Numbered from the stretch's first letter, positions 10,683 through 21,798 are shown. The stretch is DNA of 64,000 nt from Eledone cirrhosa (GCA_964016885.1 OZ024740.1:204772976-204836975), one strand, 5' to 3'. The notes: a model not told the origin generated them from the sequence alone. Translations and numbers: made by a program.

Positions 10683-10785
10683 AGGGTGGTGGATTGGCAG
10701 TAACAGTAGTGCGTTGGACACCATGCTTTGAGGCATAGAGTTATGTTCCTTTATGTTCTCAGTTCAAATCCCACCATAGTTTGCT
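10683..10785 (+). repeat. SINE-A head fragment
   Basis: GGTGGTGGATTGGCAGTAAC through CAGTTCAAATCCCACC. The 3' body is missing. Confidence 0.7.
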
Positions 10786-10922
10786 TCAGCAGTATTACTA
10801 AATATAGTAGAATAAATGTGGCAATTGGGATTATTTAACTTTTTTGTTGTCTTTGACGACTAATTAAAGGGAATAGAGTAAATCATTAGAACATCTAACT
10901 GATAAAATGACAAGTAAGTCAA

Positions 10923-11680
10923 TCATATTGGTGGCCTCCCCACAGCCCCGGCTGACAGAATGGAGAAGGCGTTTCCCAGGAGGACGGCAAGGGAGATGTG
11001 CTGGAAAAACCATTCCAGCTCGCAAGGCTCACACCTGCGGCTGGCCAGCTCACTGCCTATGGTGGTATGTAGGGAGGTAGCCCTAGGGCCAAGGACACCA
11101 GAAGTCTCCACTGCCAAGGGTACAACTGCAAACCTGTCGGACAGCGACCGGTATTAGGAGAGTTTGGCCTCCTCAGTCCGACATGCAGCAGAACCTGGGT
11201 TAGTTGCAGACTGCACCAGGTTGCGGCTGGAGAAAGTGTCAGTGCAAGTGGCATCCCAGATGAGGGGTTTGCCACTGCGGAACGGAAAGATGGTCATGCC
11301 ATCTGGCCTTTTGCCATCCCCTCGGTCCAGCCCCATCGGCTTGAGCTGGGAAGGGAAGCCTGCAGCGTCGAAGCCATGCTTTATGACCTCATTGAGGGTA
11401 GCCGGCACTATGGCGACAGGAAAGCAGGTGGAGGCCGAAAGAGTCCATGGTGGATCTGCAATTACATTGGCGTGGCTGCAGATCCGGAGACCAAGGCTCA
11501 AGGAAACGCCAATGCGCAGGCTATTGTTATCCAGCTACATGCCAGTGGAGAAGGAGGGCAAGGCATGGAGCCAGGCACCACTGTGGGGTTTGGAGGCCGC
11601 ACGAAAACAGGCAAGGCAGTGCTGGATGAGCTGGCGCGTGAGCCTGTTGCTGTTCATCTTTATGGGGTCAATAAAATAAA
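10923..11680 (-). pseudogene. Retroelement C-terminus with PD-(D/E)XK-like endonuclease
   Basis: Minus-strand coding remnant spread over three frames (11154-11501 and 10923-11117 are the longest). Order: a Trp-Leu region, a decayed Cys/His cluster (RICSHANV), ATLNEVIKHGFDAAGFPSQL, DRGDGKRPDG, GKPLIWDATCTDTFS, then a C-terminal tail ending FSILSAGAVG. The spacing Pro-Asp ... Asp-x-Thr after a Cys/His cluster is that of restriction-like endonucleases in R2-type LINEs; the call is inference. The reverse transcriptase is not present nearby. It shares its core with the + strand remnant at 9.6 kb, so this is a repeated family. Confidence 0.55.
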
Positions 11681-11760
11681 GTACCAGTAATGCACTGGGG
11701 TTGAATCAATCAACATTCCCCTCCCCCCAAATTGTTGGCCTTGTGCCTAAATCATAAACC
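11655..11760 (+). repeat. SINE-A 3' fragment
   Basis: GGGGTCAATAAAATAAAGTA, CCAGTAATGCACTGGGG and TTGGCCTTGTGCCTAAATC. 5'-truncated, abutting the endonuclease-like remnant. Confidence 0.75.
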
Positions 11761-11857
11761 ATTCTTAACTCTACAAGAGTAATACATTGACAGGATATTT
11801 AGTATAAAAAGAAATGCTTTGAAGAATTTCTAGTTCTGAGTAAAAAATCCTCTAAGG

Positions 11858-11970
11858 TAAACTTTGTCTTTCATTCTTCCAGGGTCAATAAAACAAAGTA
11901 TCAGTCAAGTACAGGAGTTAATTTAATCACCTATCGTTTACTCTAAATCGCTGGTTTTGTGATTAAATTA
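11858..11970 (+). repeat. SINE-A older 3' fragment
   Basis: AACTTTGTCTTTCATTCTTC, GGGTCAATAAAACAAAGTAT and a decayed tail TTTTGTGATTAAATTA, into which the next SINE has inserted. Confidence 0.6.
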
Positions 11971-11973
11971 TAG

Positions 11974-12133
11974 GTGAATTGGCAGTATCGGTAGAGGGTT
12001 GGACGCCATGCTTTCTAGCATAGTTACGTCCCTTTACGGTTTGAGTTCAAATCCCGCCGGGGTCGATAAAATAAAGTACCAGTAATATACTGGATAATTG
12101 CTGGCCTTGTGCCTAAAGTAGAAACAATTATTA
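11974..12133 (+). repeat. SINE-A copy, young type
   Basis: GTGAATTGGCAGTATCGGTA through GTAGAAACAATTATT, with the segment TTGACTTTGCCTTTCATCC deleted. It sits in the tail of the preceding older SINE. The target duplication is short and unclear. Confidence 0.8.
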
Positions 12134-12197
12134 GTAACTCAATGTATTATACACTTTCTGTTATAAACACACACACCACCACCAACAACTTTTGAGC

Positions 12198-12676
12198 CTA
12201 GGAGAGCAGTTGCTCTGAATAAAATAAAATTGTACAGAGCATATGTTAAGCTTTCTAAACCATTGAGAAGGCAGACCGTCTAGGATGGGAGAGACCCTGA
12301 TTAAAAATGACTGCATAGGGCAGACATGGAACCTGTAGCTGTAAATGAAGGCAGTTCATCTAGGAGGGCAGTGACTGTAATTAAAAACAGTTGCTCAGAG
12401 CAGACGTGCACTCCACAAGCAATAATGAAGACAGCTTGTCTAGGAAAGCAGTGATGCCATTAAAAACGATTGCACAGGACAGACAAGCACTCTGTAAGCC
12501 GTTGTGAAGGTAACCAATCTAGGAGTGTAGTAACTCCAATTGAAAACGACTGTATGTGGCAGACTTGGCCTCCATAAGCCACAATGAAGGCAACTTCTCT
12601 AGGAGAGTTGACACTCTGAATAAAAGCTGATATAGGGTAGATAGGACTCTTAAATTCAGTAAGACAACCTCTCTAG
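12198..12676 (+). repeat. 80-bp tandem repeat, about 6 copies
   Basis: CTAGG-type landmarks at 12198, 12280, 12360, 12440, 12519, 12599 and 12673 give steps of 82, 80, 80, 79, 80 and 74 bp. Each unit has an ATTAAAAA-type block and a GGCAGAC-type block. It ends about 275 bp before the RTE-like LINE coding start, so it may be the LINE's 5' promoter monomers. That link is inference. Confidence 0.88.
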
Positions 12677-12689
12677 TGCTAGGGGTACA

Positions 12690-15560
12690 AATAATGCACC
12701 AAGTCCACACTGTAAAGTAGTTTGTGATAGGAAGGGCTTCCAGTTAGAAAAAACCCACCAAAATTATAGAAAGCACAACACATAAGATTCACACTAATTT
12801 AGGACTAACACTAGTCTTGTTAGTGCTGCAGATGGTAGAAGGATGGCTAGAGGAGCCATGAACAAGAACCCCTTGACCATCATCAAGCAATCATACAGCA
12901 TTTTCCCTTCCAAGTACAAAGAACTACTATGCAAAGAATTAACTTTCAAGTTACACATCTCAGGAATGCCACTCTCAATGTTGACACCCTGATAGATAAA
13001 TCAGGTGAAATAGTGGAGCTATTAGAGAGAGAAGGAGACGTATACTGTGTACATGAGGCAAGATGGAGAGGTGCCTCAGCAAGAATACTCACAGGCAAAC
13101 AACATAGATACAAGCTTTACTGGGGAGGAAATGATGATGGGGTATGCGGTGTAGGCACATTACTAGATGAGGAATGGATAGATAAGGTGATAGAGATAGA
13201 GTAAGTGACAGAATTATCAAGCTTAAATTAGCTGTAGGAAATAAGTGACAACTACATCTACCTATGCACCACAGGCAGGACTGAGTAAAGAACAAAAGGA
13301 CCAGTTTTATGAGGAACCTTTACAGACAACCTCAATTACTGATGAAAGAGACCTCATCATCTTGGCAGGCAACTTCAATGAACATGTTGGACAGTACCAG
13401 GATGGATTCACTGGAGTCCACAACAGCTGTGGTTATGGCTAAAGAAATGAAGAGGGAGTGAGGCTCCTGGAATTCTGTGATTCAAAAGAACTAACAATTT
13501 GCAACACAAATTTCAGGAAACAGGCCAGCCAATCAGGCAAAAACATAAGCCAGTTTGATTTCTTACTTATAAGACAACGTGGCTAAGGCCTTTCCTGAAG
13601 AAGAATGTATTACCTAACACAAGTTAGTTATTAGTGACATCGGTATAAACACAAGATGGAACAAGATACTCAGGAAAATATGGTGGTTTGGAAGCTAAGA
13701 GACCTTTCTGTTAAATATAGGTTTAGAAAAGCTGTATGGGATGCATTTGATGAAAGAAGAGATGAGTTAGATTCACATGACATAGAAGACAATTGGAAAT
13801 TCTTATGTGACAACCTATTGCAAACTACTGATGAAACCTGTGGCTAGAACAAAGCACTAACGAGACAGAGGGTGACCTGGTGGAAAAGGGCAGTGGATAG
13901 AGCCATTAAAGCTAAGAGACAGGTGTGGAAAGACTGGGAAAATGAGGGTAGCAGAGACCAGTACCAGTTAGCTAAGAGAGAAGCTAGATAACAGGTATAT
14001 ATAGCCCAGAAAGAGGCTAAAAAAGGAACGTTTGCTAATGTCTTGTGACATGAGGATCAGAGACATGAAGTGTTCCACATTTCAAGGAGTGTGTCAGTGT
14101 GAATCAGGATGTTCTTGAGGAAAAGTGTGTTAGAAATTGCACTGGTGCACTTAACACCACTGATGCCCAAAAGAAAGAGGCCTGGAAATGTTACTGAGAG
14201 GCTGATGAATGGGAAGAACAGAGACCTCCTACTTACCCAACAGTGGGACCAGCTATTGAAATTGATAGTTATAGGGTCAAAGATGCAATCAAGAAAATGA
14301 AGAATGATGAAGCTGAGGGATCATGAAAGATAGTTTTTAAGATGCTGAAAGCATCTGAAGAAGTAGGAGCCAAATTAGTAATTCACATATAGTCAATCAG
14401 GTAATACAGGACAGAGTCATACCTAATGACTAGCACAGCAGTACAATCGTAAATTGCTATAAGGGCAAAGATGATGCTCTAGAAAGGAGCAACTACAAGG
14501 GAATAAAACTAATGGACCATGTTATGAAAATGAGAGAAAGAGTTCTAGCACTGTTAGATGAGATGCAGTTCGGTTCTCTGCCTGGGGAAAGTACTACAGA
14601 TGCCCTCCTTTTAGTGAGACAACTACAAGAGAAGTTCCTAACCAAGACTAAGCTGTTATTTTTAGCTTTTGTTGATCTAAAAAAGACCTTTGACAGAGTA
14701 CCTCATTCTGTTATCTCATGGTCCTTAACAAAATTAGGTGTTGATGAATGACTTGTGAGTGCAGTGGAAGCCACGTACAGAGGAGCAGTCAGTAAAGTGA
14801 GAGTAGGAAGTGAGTTTAGTAGAAATTCAAGGCGCAGGTTCATCAGGGTTCAGTTCTTAGCCCATTGCTATTCATCAGAGCTCTCCAGGCCATAACAGAG
14901 AAGTTTAAGACTGGCTGGCCATGGGAACTTCTCTAGGCAGATAAACTGGTCCTTATAGCTGAATCCAATAAGAGAGTATCAGTGATATAAATCTTTTCCA
15001 ATCACATGAAAGGTCCATAGAAGTGGTTGATAGCTTCTGCTATCTAGGTGACCTAATTGGCAGCAGAAGAGGGTAATTCAAGAGCATAATAGCTAGAATA
15101 AGGATTGGATGGAAGAAGTCTAGAGAGCTACTCCCACTATTGACATCAAATGGAGCAGTGACTGCAGAGGACATGCAAAGACTGGAGAGAAATGAAGCAA
15201 CCATGCGTCATTGGGTATGCAAAATAAATGAGAGAGAAAGGCAGAGCATGGATGAACTGAGGGAGAAACTGAGTTTAAGAGGAATCTGAAGTGGTGTGCA
15301 GGAGAGAAGATTGCATTGGTACAGATATGTGATGTGCATGGATGATGATTGTTGGGTGAAGAGATGCCAAGAAATGCCAGTGGAAGGAAGTTGCAGTAAG
15401 TCCTGGGCAGAAGTGGTGATAGCTGATCTCAAATTGCTGAGACTCACAGAAATGATGAAGGAACACAGCAAATGGAAGATGCTAAGTTGAAAAGGAGGAC
15501 CTGCCCAACCCTTGCAAGCATGGAAAAACAGATGTAAAAACGATGATGATGATATATACA
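12690..15560 (+). mobile_element. RTE-like LINE, decayed full-length-scale copy
   Basis: Endonuclease, linker, reverse transcriptase and C-terminal segments occur in order on the + strand. The 3' end is GCAAGCATGGAAAAACAGAT followed by GATGATGATGATAT. Short 3' repeats instead of poly-A are typical of RTE-clade LINEs. The 5' limit is uncertain: 12690-12930 contains AGGAAGGGCTTCCAG, a motif found in the tails of related short elements. Confidence 0.75.
12954..15490 (+). pseudogene. RTE-like ORF2, multiply frameshifted
   Basis: Pieces: endonuclease start ATLNVDTLIDKSGEIVELLE (12954 on); TYAPQAGLSKEQKDQFYE and ILAGNFNEHVG at 13255-13390; a linker at 13656-13847; RT DEMQFGSLPGESTTDALLLV and AFVDLKKTFDRVPHS at 14555-14710; C-terminus QERRLHWYRYVMCMDDD at 15298-15350. 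The endonuclease GDFN motif reads GNFN (Asp to Asn). The catalytic YADD reads stop-Ala-Asp-Lys at 14934-14945. At least five frame changes. Both catalytic centres are destroyed. Confidence 0.85.
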
Positions 15561-15565
15561 TATGA

Positions 15566-15665
15566 AGAAATAAGAACTGGGATCAATATGGTTGACTAAA
15601 TCCCTGTAAGGTGATTCCCCAACATTGTCACAGTCTAATGACTGACACCTGTAAATAAATAAAAG
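15566..15665 (+). repeat. SINE-C 3' fragment
   Basis: AATATGGTTGACTAAATCCC and CAGTCTAATGACTGACACCT correspond to the 3' end of SINE-C. It lies 10 bp after the LINE tail. Confidence 0.6.
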
Positions 15666-15675
15666 AATATCAACA

Positions 15676-16010
15676 TCATCATCATCAACATTATTATCAT
15701 GACTTAAAGCTTATTTTCCATGTTTTCATGGATTAGCCATGTTGTCACATTCTGAGGTCTAAACAGGTCAGATGACTGTCTTGCTCACACATTCCAGTCA
15801 AGCATGTTTTCTATGGCTCGACTCCACTTCATAGTCTTTACTGAGAGCTATTTATCATGATACCCACACTATTACTGGATAAGGTGGACTTGGTGCTTTC
15901 TTTCATGACACCAGCACTACCACTTTACAGAATGGGCTGAGTGCATTTTATTGTGACCCCCAGCACTACCACTTTTCAACACTAGGGTGCTTGTTGTGAC
16001 ATCCTCAGCC
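15676..16010 (-). repeat. ATC-tailed non-coding element, reverse orientation
   Basis: Starts ATCATCATCATCAACATTAT, then CATGTTTTCATGGATTAGCC and repeated CACTTTACAGAATGGGCTGA / TTTTATTGTGACCCCCAGCA blocks. It is the reverse of the GATGAT-ended tails at 18.4 and 19.0 kb, and related to the RTE LINE 3' end. Confidence 0.6.
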
Positions 16011-16600
16011 AATCTGGGGGAGCAGTGAGAGAGAGAAGTGATCTTAAAGTGAGTGAGTGGTAACAGGTAGTATGGTACATTGCGGGATGCATCTGTCTTT
16101 CCATGCTGTCATGTTTGGAAGCTAAAGGGGAATCAGTGATGGGAATGGTGGAGTATAAGTAATTGAAAAATCAAACAAATAAATGAAAGTTTGAAGAGGG
16201 AATTAAATACATAATTATTTCACCTGATTACCTTCACCTCTCACATTTCAAATAACTTGTTTACAATTTCCTTACAAACATTACAATAGGAAGTGTGTGA
16301 ACAGGTATTAGGTTTGCTGGGAGTGAGAAATATGCACAATCGTTGAGAAAAATAAGATCATGTGACGACATTCAAGCAGTTTTTCAAGGACAACTACCTC
16401 ATAAAATCTAATTTGATTACTCTTATACGCTTGAACCGAAGATCTGACGTTTTCTTTTAGAAATCAATTTATTGAATTTTTAACACTCAATAATTTATTT
16501 ACAAATCACGTAAGTTGTGTTTTTAAAACAATAAAAGCGAGTCACACGTGCACACACAACACGTATTATCATTTGTTTATCCAAACTGGAAAGAGTTGGA
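16011..16600. other. Non-coding stretch, no feature seen
   Basis: Mixed AT-rich sequence with no ORF over 60 codons that resembles a protein. Confidence 0.5.
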
Positions 16601-16788
16601 TAGTATCATCTTCACCATCTTCCACGCTAGCATGGGTTAGACAGGTTTGTCCCACTTGAAGCAGGATTGGTCAGGTGACCATGTCTCGCTCATATAGAAC
16701 TGTATCTCACTGGTTTTCTATGACTGGATGCTCTTCCTAACATCAACCACATTTAGAGTGTGGACTGGGAGCTTTTTTACCATGTCTC

Positions 16789-17560
16789 CTATACGACCAC
16801 TTTACAGTGTGGACTGGATGTTCTGTGGTACCAACATAACTTTACAGAGAAAGGGTGGTGTGAGCAGAAGTGGGAGGATAGAGTAGGAGGGTGTAGGGTG
16901 GGGTGTATATTGGGTAAAGAGGTGCCTACTGACTGTAGGTTTAAGTTCGTACGTAAGGGAAGGCGGGTCTTCTGTATTACTGCATAACGCCAAAGATCTC
17001 GACCTAGTGACATTGTCTTAGAGAGGTGTAAGTGTGCAAGGTCAGTGTTTATCACCTCATCCCAGGTTTTTCTGGGTCTACCTACTCTGTGGCTTCCATC
17101 AATTTTGATCGCCCTGCACTTTTTTATACAGCTGCCGTCCTTCATACGCATCACATGACCATACCAATGTAATCTCCTCTCAAGTAAACTGCATCTAATC
17201 CCTCTTATTCCTAATTTCTCACTTAGTTTGTTTATGTTTTGCTGTTTGTGTATATTACTATAACATATCCATTGGAGCATGCATGCTTCGTTCCTTTCCA
17301 ATCTGCGCAAACCCTCTGCACACAATGCTCAGGTTTCACTGCCATGTAACATTGCTGTTCGTATACAAGTATCATATAATCTGCCTTTCATTATTAGAGA
17401 GAAACAGGGTCGATAAAATAAAGTACCAGTAATACACTGGGTAATTGGTGGCCTTGTGCCTAACGTAGAAACAATTATTAGAGAGAAACCTTTTGTGGCC
17501 AACAACAGTATTAGCTCTCTGAACTTTTTCCATCCCATTCTTACTCTGGCTACTGTATTT
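16789..17560 (-). pseudogene. RTE-like reverse transcriptase C-terminal region
   Basis: The upstream piece contains KGRLYDTCIRTAMLHGSET (near 17340-17395). Then come RRLERNEACMLQWICYSNI, LERRLHWYGHVMRMKDG and HRVGRPRKTWDEVINTDL in one open frame from 17325 to 16789. The RxGRPxKTWxE signature marks the end of RTE-like ORF2. The upstream part continues beyond the inserted SINE (WKKFRELILLLATKGFSL). No catalytic domain is left in this fragment. Confidence 0.8.
17406..17479 (+). repeat. 5'-truncated SINE-A inside RTE LINE
   Basis: Only the last ~70 bp of the SINE (AGGGTCGATAAAATAAAGTA through ACGTAGAAACAATTATT). Flanks 17390-17405 and 17474-17489 are identical (ATTATTAGAGAGAAAC). This is a clean insertion of a 5'-truncated copy, as expected for LINE-type reverse transcription. 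Confidence 0.93.
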
Positions 17561-17764
17561 TCAGAGCACCCTCCTCCACTGCTGATTTTGTCACACCATT
17601 TATGTTGAGTGGTTTACTAATGGGTTGATCTGGTCATTCCAATTAGCAAGACATGGTCTTCCAGTTAGCTAACCTAACTCATGACCCACCCACCAAATTT
17701 GGCAAACCAAACATGGACCAGCCACTTTGCCAAACTCAGCAAACCAAACATGGACCACAAAAGC

Positions 17765-18150
17765 CACTGTTTAACATGCATTTTCCATGTTTACATGTGT
17801 TAGACAGGTTGTCATGTTCTGAGACTAGAGTGATCAGGTGACTACATCTTGCTTGTATGCACTGTTTTTGGTTTGGTTTCTATACAGGATGCTCATCCTA
17901 ACACCAAATGCTATACAGCATACATTGGGAGCATTTCATCATGGTACCAGTGCTACCACCTTGGTTGTCACACATGAAGTAACACCTTACAGGGTAGACT
18001 GGGTGATTTTCTTCATGGTACCAGCAGTACTAGCTTATAAGGTGAACTAGCTGCTTTTTATTGTGTCACCAGCACAACTACTTTACAAGGGGTTCTAAGT
18101 CCATTATATTGTGGCACCAGTGCTACCTCATTATTAAAAACACTAGGGTG
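17765..18150 (-). repeat. RTE-related non-coding element, reverse orientation
   Basis: CATGCATTTTCCATGTTTAC, TTTCTATACAGGATGCTCAT and three ACCAGTGCTACCACC-type blocks. Same family as 15.68-16.01 kb. Confidence 0.5.
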
Positions 18151-18339
18151 CTTTTTGTGTCCTTGGTCAGACTGGGGAAACATTAATGAGAGGGGTGTAA
18201 AACTAACATGCTGATTGCCAGGAGAGGGTATTCACACACATACACATTATATATTCATTTGAAGCCATGTATTTCATCACAAGGTATATGTGTGTGTATG
18301 TGTATACATACACATACATTACTATGTATAGTTGTTAAC

Positions 18340-18450
18340 ATTAGGAAGAGCATACGGCTGTAGAAATTGTGCCGAAAATAGAACAGATTGGCAATCTGTC
18401 CAGCCCATGCTAACATGGAAAGCGGATGTAAAATGATGATGATGTTGATA
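18340..18450 (+). repeat. GATGAT-tailed short element
   Basis: TTAGGAAGAGCATACGGCTG, CAGCCCATGCTAACATGGAA and GATGATGATG tail. It shares its last ~50 bp with the RTE LINE end at 15.5 kb. Confidence 0.7.
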
Positions 18451-18456
18451 TATATA

Positions 18457-18705
18457 TATCATCATCATCATCACCGTTTAACCTCTATTTTTCATGCTTG
18501 CATGGGTTACATGAGCTGGCATGTGTGGTGTGGTGTGTTTTTTGAGTAAGATGCTTCAATTCTCATTGCGTTGAATGATTGGACTGGGGCATCTAGCATT
18601 AAAACACACATCTCCTATGAGATACATCCTCATAGGAGGCCAACTAAATGTGTATAGGTGGGAACGGTAAATTTAATGACTGAAACATGTAAAACTATAA
18701 AAGAT
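18457..18705. repeat. Reverse ATC-tailed element followed by SINE-C 3' end
   Basis: ATCATCATCATCACCGTTTA and CATGCTTGCATGGGTTACAT (minus) are followed by TTTAATGACTGAAACATGTA (plus SINE-C end) near 18674-18693. Confidence 0.5.
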
Positions 18706-18764
18706 ATCATTATCATCCTCATGTAACATTTATCTTAATCTACTAGCAAGGATTTGATTCCATA

Positions 18765-18925
18765 TATACATATATATATATATATATACATACATACATA
18801 CATATATATATAGCCCCACATATATATATATATATATATATACATACATACATACATATATATACATACATACATACATATATATACATACATACATATA
18901 TATATATACATACATACATATATAT
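18765..18925. repeat. Compound TA / CATA microsatellite
   Basis: Alternating (TA)n and (CATA)n blocks, including a duplicated AGCCCCACA at 18813 and 18928. The Tyr/Ile-rich ORFs over it are repeat artefacts. Confidence 0.95.
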
Positions 18926-19102
18926 ACAGCCCCACACTGTAAATGTGGTTGGTGTTAGGAAGGGCATCCAACTGTAGAAAACCCGCCAGACAGTCCTATG
19001 CGAGCAAGACAACCACTCTTGCCTCAAGTGGGAAAACCCCCGTCCAAACCCATGCAAGCGTGGAACACGGACGCTAAACCTGATGATGATGATGATGATG
19101 AT
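18926..19102 (+). repeat. GATGAT-tailed short element, near complete
   Basis: CCCCACACTGTAAATGTGG, GGTGTTAGGAAGGGCATCCA, CCAAACCCATGCAAGCGTGG and then GATGATGATGATGATGATGA. No coding capacity. It probably depends on the RTE LINE that has the same end. Confidence 0.75.
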
Positions 19103-19296
19103 ATGGTAGATATGTGTACAACCATAATCATAGGCGGTTCACCAGTGAAAGCACTCATTGCTGTTATGTAGGTCTGTCTCGTGTGGAGTTTATATTTCAG
19201 TGTACTCCAGGGTTAAGGGCGGCTGTAATATGCAGAGTGTAAATACAGTTGAATGTGTTCTGTGTCTATGAACTAGAACTATTATTTATGGTACAA

Positions 19297-19490
19297 GGGC
19301 GGGGGATGGGCAGTATTGGTAGAGGGTCGGACGCCATGCTTTGCAGCAAAGAGTTACGTCCCTTTATGGTCTGAGTTCAAATCTCGCCGAGGTTAACTTT
19401 GCCTTTCATCCTTACGGGGTCGATAAAATAAAGCACCAGTAATACACTGGGATAATTGCTGGCCTTGTGCCTAAAGTAGAAACAATTATT
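19297..19490 (+). repeat. SINE-A copy with perfect 16-nt duplication
   Basis: Full copy from GGGCGGGGGATGGGCAGTAT to GTAGAAACAATTATT. Flanks 19281-19296 and 19485-19500 are identical (ATTATTTATGGTACAA). Confidence 0.93.
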
Positions 19491-19500
19491 TATGGTACAA

Positions 19501-20519
19501 CCTTGACTTCATTTCTGCTTACTTGTATATAGTAGTAATAGTAGTAAAGGGTGCAATTGGATTGCGTTCACAGACAGTATGGCAAGATGAGCACTCGATG
19601 CTATTGGGGAGCAGAGTATCAATATTAAATAGGGACATTTGGATGTGAGTCTACATGTGAAAGCACATGTCTGAGGAGCTTTTGATTCCAGAGCCAGGAA
19701 CAAACATAATTGATCATTCCTCGAGCTGATCGGCATTGAAACATATGTAATATGTGATTAAATATGTATGTGATTCTTTGTTCCCTATTTATTATGTGTG
19801 TGTGTGTTTACTCAAACCTCTTCACACTTTCCTATGATGTTCATTTTTCTTTTTCACTTGTTGTCACCACTGTCTTGGGAAAGCATCCCACGAGGTCATT
19901 TACAGTTTATCAAAGATAACACTTTCTTCATCCCATTCTGTTCTCATTTCTCAATAGAGAAATATCACACGGAGTTGCTCTAGCAAGTAAGCAGAGAGAT
20001 GTAGCTCTTAGCCAAAAACTCCAGCCCTCTCGACAGAGTTGGCACCTCAATAAAATTTAGTTCAATGCATCTTGTCAGATTACTACTGCATTCACACAAA
20101 CCAACCGCATATACATCAATCACTTGGTTCCTTGTTGTGTCAGGTCATGGGAGTGATCTTGAAGCAAGTGGATGGTGTCTGACATATTGCAGGGTGTGTC
20201 TGGAATCCCTTGATGGCCTAGATGTGTATGCTACTTGCAGGGGTAGAAGAATGGGATATGCATCTGATCATGGGTGTGGCTTTAGAATAAGTTGGTGGGT
20301 TGGTGGTGTCAGACATTGTGGGGTGTATCAGGTGCTGGAAAGGTTCAGGAGAGAAGGGGAATTAGTTAAGGTTTGTCCTAGCTTTCCTAATTAGCATGGG
20401 TTAATCAAAGAAGTCAGGAGTATATGGCAGGGAAAGGCTCAGAAAGTAGTTACATTTTTCTGCTTTTTTAGATTTAGTAGGGTGGAGGAAGGGGATTAGG
20501 AGCATGTTGACAAGTATAT
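19501..20519. other. Non-coding stretch, no feature seen
   Basis: No recognisable protein or repeat. The 109-codon ORF at 20065-20394 has no familiar motif and lies in repeat-rich DNA. Confidence 0.5.
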
Positions 20520-20524
20520 GTATA

Positions 20525-20672
20525 CACAACCACATTTACAGTGTGTGCCGGGGGGGCCTTTTGTCGTGACTCCTACACAACCACTTTACAGTGTGGACTG
20601 GGTGCTGTTTGTCATGATACCCATACAACCACTTTACTGTGTGTGCTGGGTATTTTTTGTCATGACACCTAC
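20525..20672. repeat. ~50-bp direct repeat, 3 units
   Basis: Three units each with ACAACCACTTTACAGTGTG-type and TGTCATGACACC-type blocks. The same blocks occur in the RTE-related elements at 15.9, 16.8, 18.0, 62.3 and 63.7 kb. Confidence 0.7.
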
Positions 20673-21089
20673 ATGGCCATGATTGCTAGAAAAACACATA
20701 CAGGAGAAAGAGAAATACCAAAGAAGCTATGGTGTAGTAGTTAGTATGAGCCTGATAAGGTTGATACAATATAAGTGATAAGAAGAGAGGAAACATGTGA
20801 GATGATTATGCCCAAGTGGAAGTGAAACAAGAGCAGCCAGTGAATTCCAAGGAGCAAAAGCAACTGTAGCTAGTGGCAGAAGAGATGGAGAGAAAACAGT
20901 ACAACTGAAATTCAGGCTTTCGAGTGTTTTGGATGCGATCAAGTATATTTTTGTAAGTAACAGCAACACCACTTCAGATATGGGAGCAGTTTTCCATTGT
21001 GGGTCTCACCAGAGCTTTGTTAAGGGCTTTGTTGGAGATTGAAGAAGTATTTTCTGACCCCAAAGAAAGCCAGACTTTGTATTACTGTC

Positions 21090-21310
21090 TTTCATCATCA
21101 TCATTTAACATCCATTTTCCTTGCTAGCAAGGTTTAGACATTTCATCACAGACCAAGTGAGTACTTATGCAACTATTGACTTCTTAGATGAGCTGGTGGC
21201 CTGCATCTCACTCATACATTCCCACAGTCTACACTGTTCACTGTGTGCATTTTTAATATGGTACCCTTTTGGATGTCAGTGTGCTCGCTGACATTCCTGC
21301 ATTCTACCAT
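21090..21310 (-). repeat. ATC-tailed element, reverse orientation
   Basis: TTTCATCATCATCATTTAAC, CATTTTCCTTGCTAGCAAGG and CAGACCAAGTGAGTACTTAT. A sister copy lies at 63.46-63.88 kb with CAGACCAAGTCAGTATTTAA. Confidence 0.65.
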
Positions 21311-21798
21311 GAGAATCTTATCCTGGCACCAACACTAGAGGGGGGGGGGGTTGTCATGTCTTTGACACAACTGAACAGTCCTCCAGACCCTTTGTTTGGC
21401 AGGTTTTCTATTGTTGGATACACACTTCTCATGTTGAATGTGTGAGTTTGCCAGATGTTCTCATTGATGAGTAGGCCTAACATTTGTAGCGACTTGGAGA
21501 GTTTTAACAACATATTCTTTATGTTTAGAGATGGTGAGATGAAACAATGTTTTTTGTTTAAGTGTAGTGATTGTGTATTTGTGCCTTTGAAGATCAAATT
21601 GATGTAAACAAATTGGATGCTTTCGAGGTCTCTATTCACAAAGTCAGTGTAGTATTGGTGTGGGGGTATCTTGGCTGCACGTGGATGACACTTGGTTGAG
21701 AATGGTTAGGGAAGCATGAAGAGTAGAAGGAAGATTATGATGAACAAAACTGAATTTTGGGGTACAGTAGAGTTGATAGGGTGTAGGTTGAAGAGAGC

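Larger units (their letters stand above)
16606..17590 (-). mobile_element. RTE-like LINE 3' portion, reverse orientation
   Basis: Minus-strand counterpart of the LINE at 12.7-15.6 kb. The 3' end lies at 16606, where the plus strand reads ATCTTCACCATCTTCCACGC, a decayed form of the ATC tail. It is interrupted by a 5'-truncated SINE-A at 17406-17479. Confidence 0.75.

Noticed and set aside
11164..11690. Plus-strand ORFs of 171 and 104 codons
   Set aside because: Antisense to the endonuclease-like remnant, whose minus-strand motifs are specific and repeated at 9.6 kb.
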